A DNA stretch of 64,000 bases, taken from NCBI GenBank assembly GCA_964542475.1, contig CAZIUL010000003.1, forward strand, positions 111,911 to 175,910, written 5' to 3'. Positions 1-8,299 of this stretch are shown here, in pieces (position 1 is the first letter of the stretch; each line of letters starts with the position of its first letter). Made by a program: the position numbers and the translations under genes. The DNA comes from CAZIUL01 sp964542475 (GTDB lineage Bacteria; Planctomycetota; B15-G4; CAYZWU01). The notes under the pieces were generated by a model. The model was not told the origin of the DNA, made no database searches, and saw nothing but the letters and a program-made list of their open reading frames with translations.

Positions 1-2
1 AG

Positions 3-794
3 ACCGTTAAAGCCATCGTCCTGAGGGTGGACAGCCCCGGCGGTTCAGGGCTCGCCTCAGACATCATCTGGCACGCGGAGGTGAAGGCTGCCGCGAAAAA
101 GCCGTTCATCGTGTCCATGGGTGACGTGGCAGGATCGGGCGGGTACTACATTGCCATGGCAGCCGACAAGATCTTCGCGGAACCGTCAACCATTACGGGT
201 TCGATCGGTGTTGTCTCGGCGATTCCGAACGTGAGCAAGACCATGGACAAGCTCGACATCACTGTTGAACGCATCTGCCGAGGCCGCAACGCCTCGCTCA
301 TGTCTCTTTTTGCTCCTCCTGACGAGGTCAACATCAAGCTGCTCGCGGACTACATGGAGAAGTTCTACTGGAAGTTCGTGGACAAGGTGGCTGCCGGGCG
401 GAAGATGTGCCCGAAAGAGGTTCACAAGCTCGCGCAGGGCCGTGTTTGGACCGGGCGCCAGGCGCTTGACAACGGCCTCGTGGATGTGCTGGGCGGACTC
501 GACGATGCGATCCTGTTCGCAAGGGCAAAGGCCGGGCTCATGGACAATCCGGACTGGGAGATCAAGGAGATGCCCGAATCGCCGGATTTCTTCCAGGCCC
601 TTTCCGAGGCAATGGGAGTAAAGGTTTTTCTCAAGGAGATCATGACCGCGGCAGGCATGAACGTGACCGAGTCCTTTGTTCTGGATAATCCGGAGGTCAG
701 GGCACGCATCGGGCGGCTGTACTCGGTCTGGAACCTCTGCATGAACGACTCCATGCTTCTGCTAATGCCCATGGATATTCAGGTTAACTTTTAG
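3..794 (+). CDS. sppA: Signal peptide peptidase SppA (S49), C-terminal part, truncated by window edge
   Basis: The open frame runs in from the left edge, so the true start lies outside the window. SppA proteases are membrane-anchored serine proteases that degrade cleaved signal peptides. The visible part begins with the family motif VDSPGGS and carries the nucleophile region GDVAGSGGYYIAMAADK, with the serine inside AGSGG, followed by the ITGSIGVV strand and the GRVWTGRQALDNGLVD segment typical of S49 C-terminal domains. A GTG at 27 could be mistaken for a start, but it is the conserved V of VDSPGG, and the frame stays open upstream to base 3. The stop codon TAG (792-794) lies inside the left end of a repeat element, so the natural C-terminus may have been altered. 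Confidence 0.9.
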   Translation, partial: TVKAIVLRVDSPGGSGLASDIIWHAEVKAAAKKPFIVSMGDVAGSGGYYIAMAADKIFAEPSTITGSIGVVSAIPNVSKTMDKLDITVERICRGRNASLMSLFAPPDEVNIKLLADYMEKFYWKFVDKVAAGRKMCPKEVHKLAQGRVWTGRQALDNGLVDVLGGLDDAILFARAKAGLMDNPDWEIKEMPESPDFFQALSEAMGVKVFLKEIMTAAGMNVTESFVLDNPEVRARIGRLYSVWNLCMNDSMLLLMPMDIQVNF

Positions 795-848
795 CCCGCT
801 TATTTCATACACTTCGTCGCGAGGCACTGTAACCTGCACTGTGGTTGC
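791..848 (+). repeat. Palindromic repeat element, copy A (left end only)
   Basis: TTAGCCCGCTTATTTCATAC, then a diverged CTTCGTCGCGAGGCACTGTAA segment, matches the left end of the complete copies at 19953, 47364 and 60281. The right half is missing. The element begins at the stop codon of the sppA gene. Confidence 0.75.
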
Positions 849-864
849 CCTCCGGTTTAAAAAT

Positions 865-901
865 ACCCGCATCCCCTGAGGGGAGATGCGGGTGTTTTTT
901 T
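865..901. terminator. Intrinsic terminator between convergent genes
   Basis: A nine-base stem (865-873 with 885-893, ACCCGCATC/GATGCGGGT) encloses a CCCTGAGGGGA loop that can pair further, followed by a T-run at 895-901 on the plus strand and preceded by an A-rich stretch that gives a T-run on the minus strand. It sits between the sppA gene and the convergent minus-strand gene and can serve both. Confidence 0.85.
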
Positions 902-927
902 CGCGTTAAACCGCTGTTGCTGTGCTG

Positions 928-1995
928 CTATATGACCTCGATCGCCACAGGATTCGACTGATAATTAAAAGGCGCGTAAGTGGTGTACGCAAAGAACATG
1001 ACCAAACCCACGGCCTGAGGAGGCAGCGGCCCATAGGTGTTCAGCTGTGCCTGTCCCCGTCCGTCGGCATCCAGAACACCCATGAAGCCCTGCATGACGC
1101 CGGCCATGCCCAGCTTCAAGGTAATTCCGGTAAAAGTATCCCAGTTCAGTGGCAGGTGCCCGCCACCGGGGAGCGGTGTTCCAGGCGAAATGCCGGTTAC
1201 GCTTCCGAGCAGAAAGTAGTTATCGCCGGCATGGTACGGGCTGGCATCGAGATCGAAGTTGACATAAGATTGCACGCTCGAATCGATCTCGTACACATCA
1301 GGTATCAGGCCTGTAGGCACGAGCCGCATGTCATCGTAGTATACCTCGGTGGCGCTGTTTCCAAAGAGGTCCACGGCAGCGATGTCCGTCGTGCCGCCGC
1401 CAGCGCCGAACACCCCCTCTGACCACACATATCCGCCGCCGTATACCGGGTGGTCGGTTATGATGGGATCATCGAGAAGGGTTCCGTCGTAGTAGACCTG
1501 CACCCAGTCCTCGTCGAGATCAACGTTGACCTGGATCTTCTTCCACTCCTTCGTGACATAGGGTATCTTAACATTGTCTGCTGCACCGCAATCACCGACC
1601 AGTTTTCCCGAGGCACTGTCGAAGTCCAGCTGAACCGACCAGAAATAGGGCCCACTCGGGAAGGCATAGGTGTTGAGCATGATGAAGTGCGAATTGCCGG
1701 TGTAGAAACGCGGGAGAAACTGCCAGGCGATGTAGCTCCAGCGCCCCTCGTCGTAGTCGAAGTACTGGTGGACAAGGTCTGAGTTGGGCAGAATCTCGAC
1801 GGATTGGTAGTCGCTTTGACAAAACTTGTCAGAAACATCGGCATCACAACCCGCTGCCCATTCCTCCCAGCTGCTCTGATTTACGATGGGTCCCAAATTG
1901 TAAAGATCGAAATCATCAAACCAGTCGGCTGAAGCCGCGCCTTGCAGACCCAACAGAACTACAGCAACCGCGCCAAACAAAAGAACTCTCTTCAT
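928..1995 (-). CDS. Secreted protein, possibly concanavalin/LamG-like fold, unknown function
   Basis: 355 residues with a clear Sec signal peptide (MKRVLLFGAVAVVLLGLQGA, cleavage near ASA-DW). The mature protein opens with WFDDFDLYNLGPIVNQ, a pattern seen at the start of many extracellular concanavalin-like domains of planctomycetes, and contains many aromatic and Asp residues in alternating strands (for example IAWQFLPRFYTG, WKKIQVNVDLDEDWVQVYYDG, EVYYDDMRLVP). Residues from about 235 on look like a second, smaller beta domain. No catalytic motif was recognised. A strong ribosome binding site, AGGAGGG, precedes the ATG. It is convergent with sppA and shares its terminator. A carbohydrate-binding or surface role is a guess from the fold pattern. 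Confidence 0.7.
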   Translation of the reverse strand: MKRVLLFGAVAVVLLGLQGAASADWFDDFDLYNLGPIVNQSSWEEWAAGCDADVSDKFCQSDYQSVEILPNSDLVHQYFDYDEGRWSYIAWQFLPRFYTGNSHFIMLNTYAFPSGPYFWSVQLDFDSASGKLVGDCGAADNVKIPYVTKEWKKIQVNVDLDEDWVQVYYDGTLLDDPIITDHPVYGGGYVWSEGVFGAGGGTTDIAAVDLFGNSATEVYYDDMRLVPTGLIPDVYEIDSSVQSYVNFDLDASPYHAGDNYFLLGSVTGISPGTPLPGGGHLPLNWDTFTGITLKLGMAGVMQGFMGVLDADGRGQAQLNTYGPLPPQAVGLVMFFAYTTYAPFNYQSNPVAIEVI

Positions 1996-2317
1996 GGTTT
2001 ACCCTCCTAATATCGGCTCTCCCGGATGAAGCCTCTTCAATAACCATTTTCCCGACGCTGGTACCTTGCAGACCGGGACAAAGCCGCAAACTTCAGGGCC
2101 TCGGAATATCCCTTTTCAGTGACACACCAATACCCCGGACCAGATCGGCTGTTACACATGCTTCTTTGTTCACTGGTTTATTGTCTTTCTGCGATGCCGC
2201 TGGCAAGGCATCAAAATAGGCTCATTGCGAATATTATAATAAAAACCAATAATCGATCAAAGAAAATATTGATGGGAAAAAGCCCCGCGTTGCACTAGCA
2301 ATAGAGGGGATAACCTA
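1996..2317. other. Intergenic region, probable promoter of the secreted protein gene
   Basis: 322 bases without a credible gene. It includes an AT-rich patch at about 2226-2280, and its 928-1995-proximal end carries the AGGAGGG ribosome binding site. No distinct operator or RNA structure was seen. Confidence 0.4.
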
Positions 2318-3613
2318 TCATTGTTTTTTGCGGCTCTCGCGGATGAAGATGTTCTTGAAATAAAGCGGTCCGCCGTGGCTCTGGAGCTCTATCTGGCCTG
2401 CCGGGTAGATCGGTTTTTGCCTCTCCCAGTAGTTCTCCATGACGACATTATCCACGACCAGCTCACCGTTTAGAAGCACGGTAACCTTGTCGCCGTTCAT
2501 CAGGATCCTGAAGCGGTTCCATTCGCCGGGAGGGTTGTCCGCTTTCTTGCTCGGTTCGCTCGGGTTCTTCTTGTTGTTGTAGAGGCCGCCGGAGCCGACC
2601 TCGCGGTCCCAGATCTGCACCTGCGGGCTGCCGCGAAGGTAGATGCCGCTGTCCCCTCCCGGAGGAATCTTCCAGTCCACCAGCAGCTCGAAATCGGTGT
2701 ACTCCCTTGCCGTGCACAGGCTGTGGCCCTTGCCGTCGAAGACGAGCACCCCGTCTTGTACGCGCCAGTGCTTGCGCATCTCCAGGTCAGCTTTCTTCTG
2801 TGCTTTTTCAAGCTCGTCCCCGGGCATTCCCGCGCGCGCGGCAGGGTTCTGCACGAGCCCTTTCCACCCCGAAAGGTCCTTTCCGTTGAAGAGACTCTCG
2901 AAGCCGTCCGGGGGCACGTTCAGCTTGAGATCCCTGATGCGGATGTTCCTGAACTCCACCCGGTGCCCGTGACCCAAAAAGCCGATGTGCCCGGACTTCC
3001 GTTTGATACCGGGATGGCGCTTCAGCGAATCCCGGTCCTTCACGTCGTCGAGGTCCGCGTTCACGATGACCCGGCTGTTCAGCGTGATCCGCACCTTTGA
3101 GCCGCGGCACATGATCTCCTCGGTGTTCCATTCGCCCGTTTTCTTCAAGAACCCGCGCTTTGCCGGGAAAAGGCCGTAAACAGAGCCGTGGTACTGAGCG
3201 GGCCGCAGGCTCGCGTACTGGGGCGCGTCGTTGTCCAGTATCTGGATCTCCATCCCCTGGTAAGCGGGATTGCCTTCCAAAGGAGCGCGGATCCCCACTC
3301 CGTTGTTTCCTCCGGGTTGGAGCTTGAACTCGAACCGGAAGATGAAGTCTTCGAACACATCTTTTGTAAAAAGGTTGCCTCCTCCACTGGCAGTGCAGAC
3401 CAGCACGCTGTCCTCCACCACGTACCCCGGCCCCCTGCCGTGCATCAGGGTCCAACCTGAAAGATCGTTCCCGTTGAAAAGAGGCGTGAACCCCTGTTCC
3501 ATCCCCGGGCTTGTCTGCTCTTCCCGGCCATCTTCCCGGGAAAGGGATAAGGGGCAAATGAGCGCCACAAGCATCAATGTACAGCCAATCCGCTGCAATG
3601 AGAAAACCGACAT
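2318..3613 (-). CDS. Secreted protein with two DUF1080 (3-keto-disaccharide hydrolase-type) domains
   Basis: 431 residues with a signal peptide (about residues 1-26, CTLMLVALICPLSLS). Two copies of the DUF1080 fold follow. The first spans about 38-228 and starts GFTPLFNGNDLSGW. The second spans about 238-427 and starts GFESLFNGKDLSGW. Both carry family signatures such as GNNGVGIRAP/GDSGIYLRG, EWN, and final strands of the type HVEFRNIRIRD/PLYFKNIFIRE. DUF1080 proteins are concanavalin-like and several hydrolyse 3-keto-glycosides; that chemistry is not shown here. The start is supported by GGAGG six to seven bases before the ATG. Such tandem arrangements are common in planctomycetes and Verrucomicrobia. 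Substrate unknown. Confidence 0.85.
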   Translation of the reverse strand: MSVFSLQRIGCTLMLVALICPLSLSREDGREEQTSPGMEQGFTPLFNGNDLSGWTLMHGRGPGYVVEDSVLVCTASGGGNLFTKDVFEDFIFRFEFKLQPGGNNGVGIRAPLEGNPAYQGMEIQILDNDAPQYASLRPAQYHGSVYGLFPAKRGFLKKTGEWNTEEIMCRGSKVRITLNSRVIVNADLDDVKDRDSLKRHPGIKRKSGHIGFLGHGHRVEFRNIRIRDLKLNVPPDGFESLFNGKDLSGWKGLVQNPAARAGMPGDELEKAQKKADLEMRKHWRVQDGVLVFDGKGHSLCTAREYTDFELLVDWKIPPGGDSGIYLRGSPQVQIWDREVGSGGLYNNKKNPSEPSKKADNPPGEWNRFRILMNGDKVTVLLNGELVVDNVVMENYWERQKPIYPAGQIELQSHGGPLYFKNIFIRESRKKQ

Positions 3614-3696
3614 TTCAATCCTCCGGAAAAGGTTTCGGGGGGCCGCCCTTACAACACACCCGGCGGCATGTTTTCGTTTGTTGTGAAGGGCCGTCC

Positions 3697-4539
3697 CTAT
3701 TTGCGCGAGTATTTGGGCTGAGCCTTTTCTCGCTCCAGGATCTTCTTTGCGCCCAGAACAAAGTCATCGGTGAGCAGGTTGTCGATTGTTTCTTTAGCGG
3801 TAGTCTCGATCCACCGGTCAAAGTCCGGAAAAGCAACCCTCTTGATGGTCCTTAGGGTTGATTCCACTGCGAACGGCGCGTTTTTCGTGATCATGTCCGC
3901 CCAGGCATGGCCTTCCTCATACAGCTTGTCCGCGGGAACAGCTTTGTGAATGATTCCCTTTGAAAGGGCTTCCTCCGGTCCGATCATGCGGCCGGTGCAG
4001 AAGATGTCTATTGCCGGGCCGGCCCCGATCTTCCGCATCATTGCCTCCGGCCCCATCCACCCCGCCATCACTCCGATTGTGGCTTCCGGAAAGCCGAACA
4101 ATAGACCGCCTTCCTTCTTTCCGCCCGATGCGCCGTAGAGAATATCGCACATCATGAAAATCTCGGCTCCTCCACCCAGGGTAAAGCCCTTCATGAGCCC
4201 CACAATCGGAACCCGGAGCTTGAACATCTTGCGCACAACCGCGCGGCCGTCCATGAGATGAGCGTAGGCATCCTTGTAGCGCATGTTCTTGTAGCCGCCG
4301 TCGTCCGTCTTTTCGACAAGCTCGTTCAGGTCCGCGCCAAAGCTTGCGTGCGGCCCTGCGCCCCTCAATATGGTCACACGTACGCTGTGATCGTTTTCGA
4401 TCTCGTCAAGCTTTTCGGACAAGGCTTCGAGCATTGGCGTGTTGAAAGCGTTGCCCGCATCCGGGCGGTTCAATGTGAGGACCGCTACCGCGGGGTTGTT
4501 TTTTTCCTTCTCGAGGAGCACAAGGTTTTCGTCTGCCAT
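3697..4539 (-). CDS. Enoyl-CoA hydratase/isomerase (crotonase) family protein
   Basis: 280 residues from the ATG at 4539 (GGGAG six bases upstream; a GTG one codon earlier is also possible). The crotonase fold is clear: LTLNRPDAGNAFN near residue 22, the oxyanion loop HASFGADLNEL, then GFTLGGGAEI and FGFPEATIGV, which carry the two glutamates that act in hydratases of this family. The C-terminus (KNAPFAVESTLRTIKR) is typical. It is the last gene of a minus-strand run with an alcohol dehydrogenase, a ketopantoate-reductase-like protein and a 2-oxoacid:ferredoxin oxidoreductase, which suggests CoA-thioester breakdown. Hydratase activity is more likely than isomerase because both glutamates are present. 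Substrate cannot be read from sequence. Confidence 0.85.
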   Translation of the reverse strand: MADENLVLLEKEKNNPAVAVLTLNRPDAGNAFNTPMLEALSEKLDEIENDHSVRVTILRGAGPHASFGADLNELVEKTDDGGYKNMRYKDAYAHLMDGRAVVRKMFKLRVPIVGLMKGFTLGGGAEIFMMCDILYGASGGKKEGGLLFGFPEATIGVMAGWMGPEAMMRKIGAGPAIDIFCTGRMIGPEEALSKGIIHKAVPADKLYEEGHAWADMITKNAPFAVESTLRTIKRVAFPDFDRWIETTAKETIDNLLTDDFVLGAKKILEREKAQPKYSRK

Positions 4540-4595
4540 CACGTTCTCCCTATTCAGCTGGTCTTATTTTATTCCGGTTTATATGTCTTCTTTAT

Positions 4596-5633
4596 TCAAG
4601 CTCCGGGCATCTCGATTACAGCCCGCCCGGTGATCTTGCCTTCGTGAAGATCGTTGAAAGCCGCCTGGATTTCGTCCAGCTTATAAGTACGGCTTACAAG
4701 CACATCCAGAGGAATCTCGCCCGCTTCCAGGAGTTTTATCACATCCGGAAAAAGCCGGGTCGGGCAGCCCCATGAACCGCCTATCCTCTTCTGCATGCCC
4801 ATGAAAGCCCCGGCCTTGAGCTGGACCTTGTCGAGCGTAAACCCGATGACCGCGATCTCGCCGCCCTTCCGTACGGTCTGGAACGCCTCCGTGATCGTCT
4901 GTGACATTCCAACGCAGTCGACCGCCACCCTTATGCTGTCGCCGGTCATTTTTTTGAGCTGTTTGTAGAGCTTCTCCTGTCCTGCGGCGTTGACGGCTTC
5001 GGCTCCGAGTTTTGAGGCGAGCTCGAGGGCGCCATCCTTGACATCCACGGCAAAGAGCTTTTCAGCTCCGAGAGCCTGTGCAACGGCGATCGCCGCCAAG
5101 CCCAGGCCGCCTGCTCCAAAGACAACAACAGAGTCCCCTTTTTCGATCGTTACCCGTTCCTTCAGCGCATAGTAGGTGGTGGAAACCGCGTCCGCTGACA
5201 CGCAAACGCGTTTGAGATCGAGCCCTGGCTTCATCTTGAAGGCGTATTTTGCGGGAATCGTCACGAACTCCGCGTAAGCCCCGTCTCTCTGCGCCCCGAG
5301 CATAACACCCTTGGGACAGAGGTTGTCCTCCCCGCGCCCGCAGAAGGCGCAATCCCCGCACCCGTAAACCGGGGGCAGGAGCACAGCGTCGCCCTCGGCC
5401 AATCCTTGTGCGCCCGGGCCCAGCCCCGCGACGGTTCCCGAGGCCTCGTGCCCGAGCACAAGCGGGTATTCGACAGGCACGTGCCCCTCGTAGATGGTCA
5501 GATCGGTGTGGCAGAGCCCGTTGGCAGCGACCTTCACCAGCACCTCTCCGTTGCCGGGTTCGGGTATCGGTATTTCCTCGACAGCCAGCTCCTTGGCGGC
5601 TTTGAGCACCGCGGCTTTCATTGTTCCTGTCAT
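4596..5633 (-). CDS. Zinc-dependent alcohol dehydrogenase (MDR family)
   Basis: 345 residues. Catalytic zinc ligands are visible in GLCHTDLTIYEGH and LGHEASG. The structural zinc loop is CGDCAFCGRGEDNLC, and the Rossmann motif VVFGAGGLGLAA lies near residue 170. VDVKDGALELA follows, with Asp at the end of the second strand, which favours NAD over NADP. The start has GGAG eight bases upstream. It lies 56 bases upstream of the crotonase gene on the same strand. The pairing of a crotonase and this kind of dehydrogenase also occurs in the lower benzoyl-CoA pathway (Dch/Had), but no ring-opening hydrolase or benzoyl-CoA reductase is in the window, so that assignment is speculative. Confidence 0.87.
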   Translation of the reverse strand: MTGTMKAAVLKAAKELAVEEIPIPEPGNGEVLVKVAANGLCHTDLTIYEGHVPVEYPLVLGHEASGTVAGLGPGAQGLAEGDAVLLPPVYGCGDCAFCGRGEDNLCPKGVMLGAQRDGAYAEFVTIPAKYAFKMKPGLDLKRVCVSADAVSTTYYALKERVTIEKGDSVVVFGAGGLGLAAIAVAQALGAEKLFAVDVKDGALELASKLGAEAVNAAGQEKLYKQLKKMTGDSIRVAVDCVGMSQTITEAFQTVRKGGEIAVIGFTLDKVQLKAGAFMGMQKRIGGSWGCPTRLFPDVIKLLEAGEIPLDVLVSRTYKLDEIQAAFNDLHEGKITGRAVIEMPGA

Positions 5634-5741
5634 TTCGACTTCTCCTTAATCTGCATACTGCCGGTTTGTACGGGCAGCCCCGGGAGGCGCCCATATACAC
5701 TGCTTGAAAGCACGACATGAGGGGCACCGCATACCGTGTCC

Positions 5742-6722
5742 CTACAGCAGGTACTCCGGAATGTCCTCCGGATCCCGCGTGCCGTTTTTGATCTCTTCCG
5801 TCATGACCATGGACACGAAAAACTTGTTGAGGTCAACGTCCAGGTCCTTGAACTGCATTGCTGTGCGCACGATGGCGCCGTTGATGAACTCGATCTCGGT
5901 CGGAAGCTTGCGGTCCAGGTCGGTCCACATGGACGGGTAGTGGTCACCGCCGACCTCCAGGTACTTCAGGCAGGTAGCGAGCGCATTCTCGCCGTAGTAG
6001 TAGCCGAGCATGGCCCCGGTGGCCAGCCCTTCCCTTATCAATGTCCTTGCCAAGGCCCGCGTGTGTGGGTAGCGCATGGCTTTCTCCATGGTTATTCCCG
6101 CACTCGCACACATGGCGTTCAGCGAGGAGTTCAAAATGGTTTTGAAAAACGCCTGGCGTTTCATCTCCATGTGATCGATCGCCCTTGTTTCGAGGCCGGC
6201 CTTTGTGAGCTCGTCAGCTATGTCGTTGTGGTCGTTCGGTCGATTGTTGGCGGGGCCGATGTAGTTGGGCGGGTGAAACCAGTTCATGGTTATCTCGCCC
6301 GTCTTGGGCTTTATGTTTCCCGCGTAGTTGACAATACCGCGGGACACGTGCTGTGCTCCGAGCGTATCTGCAAGAACGTCTTCCACCCCGATCCCGTTCT
6401 GGAAGCTTACGATCCTTATGCCCGGATAGTAGATCTCCTTGATCTTGGGAATAATATGCTTCAGCGCAGGGGCTTTTGTCGCCACGAAGATCATCGAAAG
6501 GTTGAGCCTGGACAGATCGGATATGTCGGTAAAAAGAAGATCTGGTTTCAGCTCCAGTTCGATGTAGTTCGTTATTCTAATCCCCATTTTTTTTATCTGA
6601 TCGATCCTTTTGGCAACATCTACAAAAGCCACCTGCTTCCGCGCTTTCAGAAGATAACTTCCCAGGATGGCACCCACGGGACCCGTTCCTATGATCCCGA
6701 TGGTCTCCTTCGAATAGTCCAT
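5742..6722 (-). CDS. 2-dehydropantoate 2-reductase (ApbA/PanE)-family protein
   Basis: 326 residues. The start at 6722 is chosen over an upstream ATG because AAGGAGG lies seven to eight bases before it and the Rossmann motif IGIIGTGPVGAILGSYL then begins at the usual place near residue 6. Later signatures are FVATKA, FQNGIG and a C-terminal helical domain with KTILNSSLNAMCA, matching the substrate-binding domain of the family (Lys and Asn of the K-x4-N pattern). Family members reduce ketopantoate to pantoate with NADPH, but many paralogs act on other 2-oxo acids. Placement directly after four kor genes suggests a role in 2-oxo acid or CoA-ester metabolism rather than a stand-alone pantothenate gene. 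Confidence 0.8.
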   Translation of the reverse strand: MDYSKETIGIIGTGPVGAILGSYLLKARKQVAFVDVAKRIDQIKKMGIRITNYIELELKPDLLFTDISDLSRLNLSMIFVATKAPALKHIIPKIKEIYYPGIRIVSFQNGIGVEDVLADTLGAQHVSRGIVNYAGNIKPKTGEITMNWFHPPNYIGPANNRPNDHNDIADELTKAGLETRAIDHMEMKRQAFFKTILNSSLNAMCASAGITMEKAMRYPHTRALARTLIREGLATGAMLGYYYGENALATCLKYLEVGGDHYPSMWTDLDRKLPTEIEFINGAIVRTAMQFKDLDVDLNKFFVSMVMTEEIKNGTRDPEDIPEYLL

Positions 6723-6810
6723 CCGACTCGCCTCCTTTTCGATGTTATTCGCCGACAAAAAGCCGGGGAAAGGCGCTCGCCTCTTCTTTTCAACTTATTA
6801 TTACTCTCGC

Positions 6811-7344
6811 TCATACACGCTTCTTCCCGCTTCCATGCTCGAACCCCACATCAAACGCTTCGAGGTTCAGGGCAACGGTTTTCAAGGGGACGCTGGCGGA
6901 GATCACTTTTCTCAGCGATTTGCCGGATACCGCGCCTGTAAAGCCCACCAGGCACCCCAGCATAATCACGTTTGCAACCACGTCACGTCCGAATTTTTTG
7001 TGCGCGATCTCCGTGGCCTCCAGGCCGAGTGTTTTTTTGTGATCCGTACCGGGATCAACAAGCTTGCTGTCGTAGATCAAGGTACCTTCGTTCTTCAGGT
7101 TTTCGATGTACTTGTCAAGCGCGGGCTGCGACATGGCCACCAGCACATCCAGGTCGGCCGGCGCCAGGTCCAGCACCTCGCCGTCCATTATAACCACGTC
7201 GCTCTTGCAGGCCCCTCCCCTCGACTCGCTGCCGTATGACTGTGTCTGGAGCGCATTGCTCCCGTCAACGACGCCGGCATGACCAAGAAGGTATCCGGCC
7301 ATCACGATACCCTGACCTCCGAAACCGGCTATCCTGATGTTCAT
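6811..7344 (-). CDS. korC: 2-oxoacid:ferredoxin oxidoreductase, gamma subunit
   Basis: 177 residues with the gamma-subunit signature IRIAGFGGQGIVMAGYLL at the N-terminus and SYGSESRGGACKSDVVI, both typical of KorC/VorC/PorG. The gamma subunit helps bind CoA in these thiamine-diphosphate enzymes, which oxidatively decarboxylate a 2-oxo acid to an acyl-CoA and reduce ferredoxin. GAGGAGAG precedes the ATG. It follows korB after 112 bases on the same strand. The length is normal for a separate gamma chain. Confidence 0.9.
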   Translation of the reverse strand: MNIRIAGFGGQGIVMAGYLLGHAGVVDGSNALQTQSYGSESRGGACKSDVVIMDGEVLDLAPADLDVLVAMSQPALDKYIENLKNEGTLIYDSKLVDPGTDHKKTLGLEATEIAHKKFGRDVVANVIMLGCLVGFTGAVSGKSLRKVISASVPLKTVALNLEAFDVGFEHGSGKKRV

Positions 7345-7456
7345 TCACTCTCCTCATGAGAACGGGTACGCGCGGCCATCAAGGGCCGCGTCCGCATCTT
7401 CTTGAAGATGGCAATGCTGCCGGCCCGGGAAACCGTACAGCAAAAAACGGCCTGTA

Positions 7457-8299
7457 TCAGCGCTGCTCATTCACGGCCTTGGCCGCTTTTTCCTTGATCC
7501 GGCGAAGGTTTTCCGTGAGCTCGATCCGGGATCTGTCAACCAGCTTGCCCACCACGATCTTATCCTCGAGCTCGTCCTCGCTCATGTCCGCGGCCTTTTT
7601 CACGGTCACCGAGTTCTTCTTGAAGTACTCCATGAAAACAACCCCGTCCCGAAGCCCGACCCTGCGGCCGTAGCTGACCGGGCACTGGGAAACGATCTCG
7701 ATGAAAGAGAAACCTTTCTTGTTCAGCGCCTCTTTCATCGATTTTATCAGCTTGCGTATGTGAAAGGTGGTCCACCTCGCAACGTAGTTTGCCCCGGCAG
7801 CCGCCACGAGCTCCGCGATATTCATGGGGTATTCGGCGTTGTCGTACGGAGTGGTCGTTGTTTTGACGCCAAAGGGCGTGGTCGGAGACACCTGCCCGCC
7901 TGTCATGCCGTAGATGTAGTTGTTCACCAGAAAAACAGTGAGCCCCACGTTGCGCCTGGCAGCGTGAATCAGGTGGTTGCCTCCGATTCCGGCAAGATCG
8001 CCGTCTCCGGCTATTACCACCACATGGCTGTCGGGCTTCACCGCCTTCACGCCTGTTGCGAAAGCAACCGGCCGGCCATGCGTGGTGTGCAAGGTATCCC
8101 CCTTGAAATAGGGGCTTGGAATCCAGGAGGAACACCCGATCCCCGTCACGGAGATTATCTCTCTCGGATCGATCTCGAGCTCGTCGATCGCGTTCACGAA
8201 AGCGTTCAGCACCTGCCCGCCGCCGCATCCCGGGCAATGCGTTGTCGGAAGGATCTCCTGCCGGAGGTATTTCAGCAGCTTGTGTTGATGCCCTGTCAT
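7457..8299 (-). CDS. korB: 2-oxoacid:ferredoxin oxidoreductase, beta (thiamine diphosphate) subunit
   Basis: 280 residues. The thiamine-binding region is clear: THCPGCGGGQ near residue 19, GIGCSSW, THGRPVAFATG and the magnesium/diphosphate motif GDGDLAGIGGNH followed by NNYIYGMTGGQ. These match KorB/VorA rather than pyruvate synthases. The ATG overlaps the stop codon of the alpha subunit gene by four bases, so the two are translationally coupled. The C-terminal 60 residues are charged and helical. The substrate (2-oxoglutarate or a branched-chain 2-oxo acid) is not decidable from motif reading. Confidence 0.93.
   Translation of the reverse strand: MTGHQHKLLKYLRQEILPTTHCPGCGGGQVLNAFVNAIDELEIDPREIISVTGIGCSSWIPSPYFKGDTLHTTHGRPVAFATGVKAVKPDSHVVVIAGDGDLAGIGGNHLIHAARRNVGLTVFLVNNYIYGMTGGQVSPTTPFGVKTTTTPYDNAEYPMNIAELVAAAGANYVARWTTFHIRKLIKSMKEALNKKGFSFIEIVSQCPVSYGRRVGLRDGVVFMEYFKKNSVTVKKAADMSEDELEDKIVVGKLVDRSRIELTENLRRIKEKAAKAVNEQR

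Noticed and set aside
5736..6941. 401-codon open frame on the plus strand
   Set aside because: It lies opposite the ketopantoate-reductase-like gene, which has a Rossmann motif and strong ribosome binding site.
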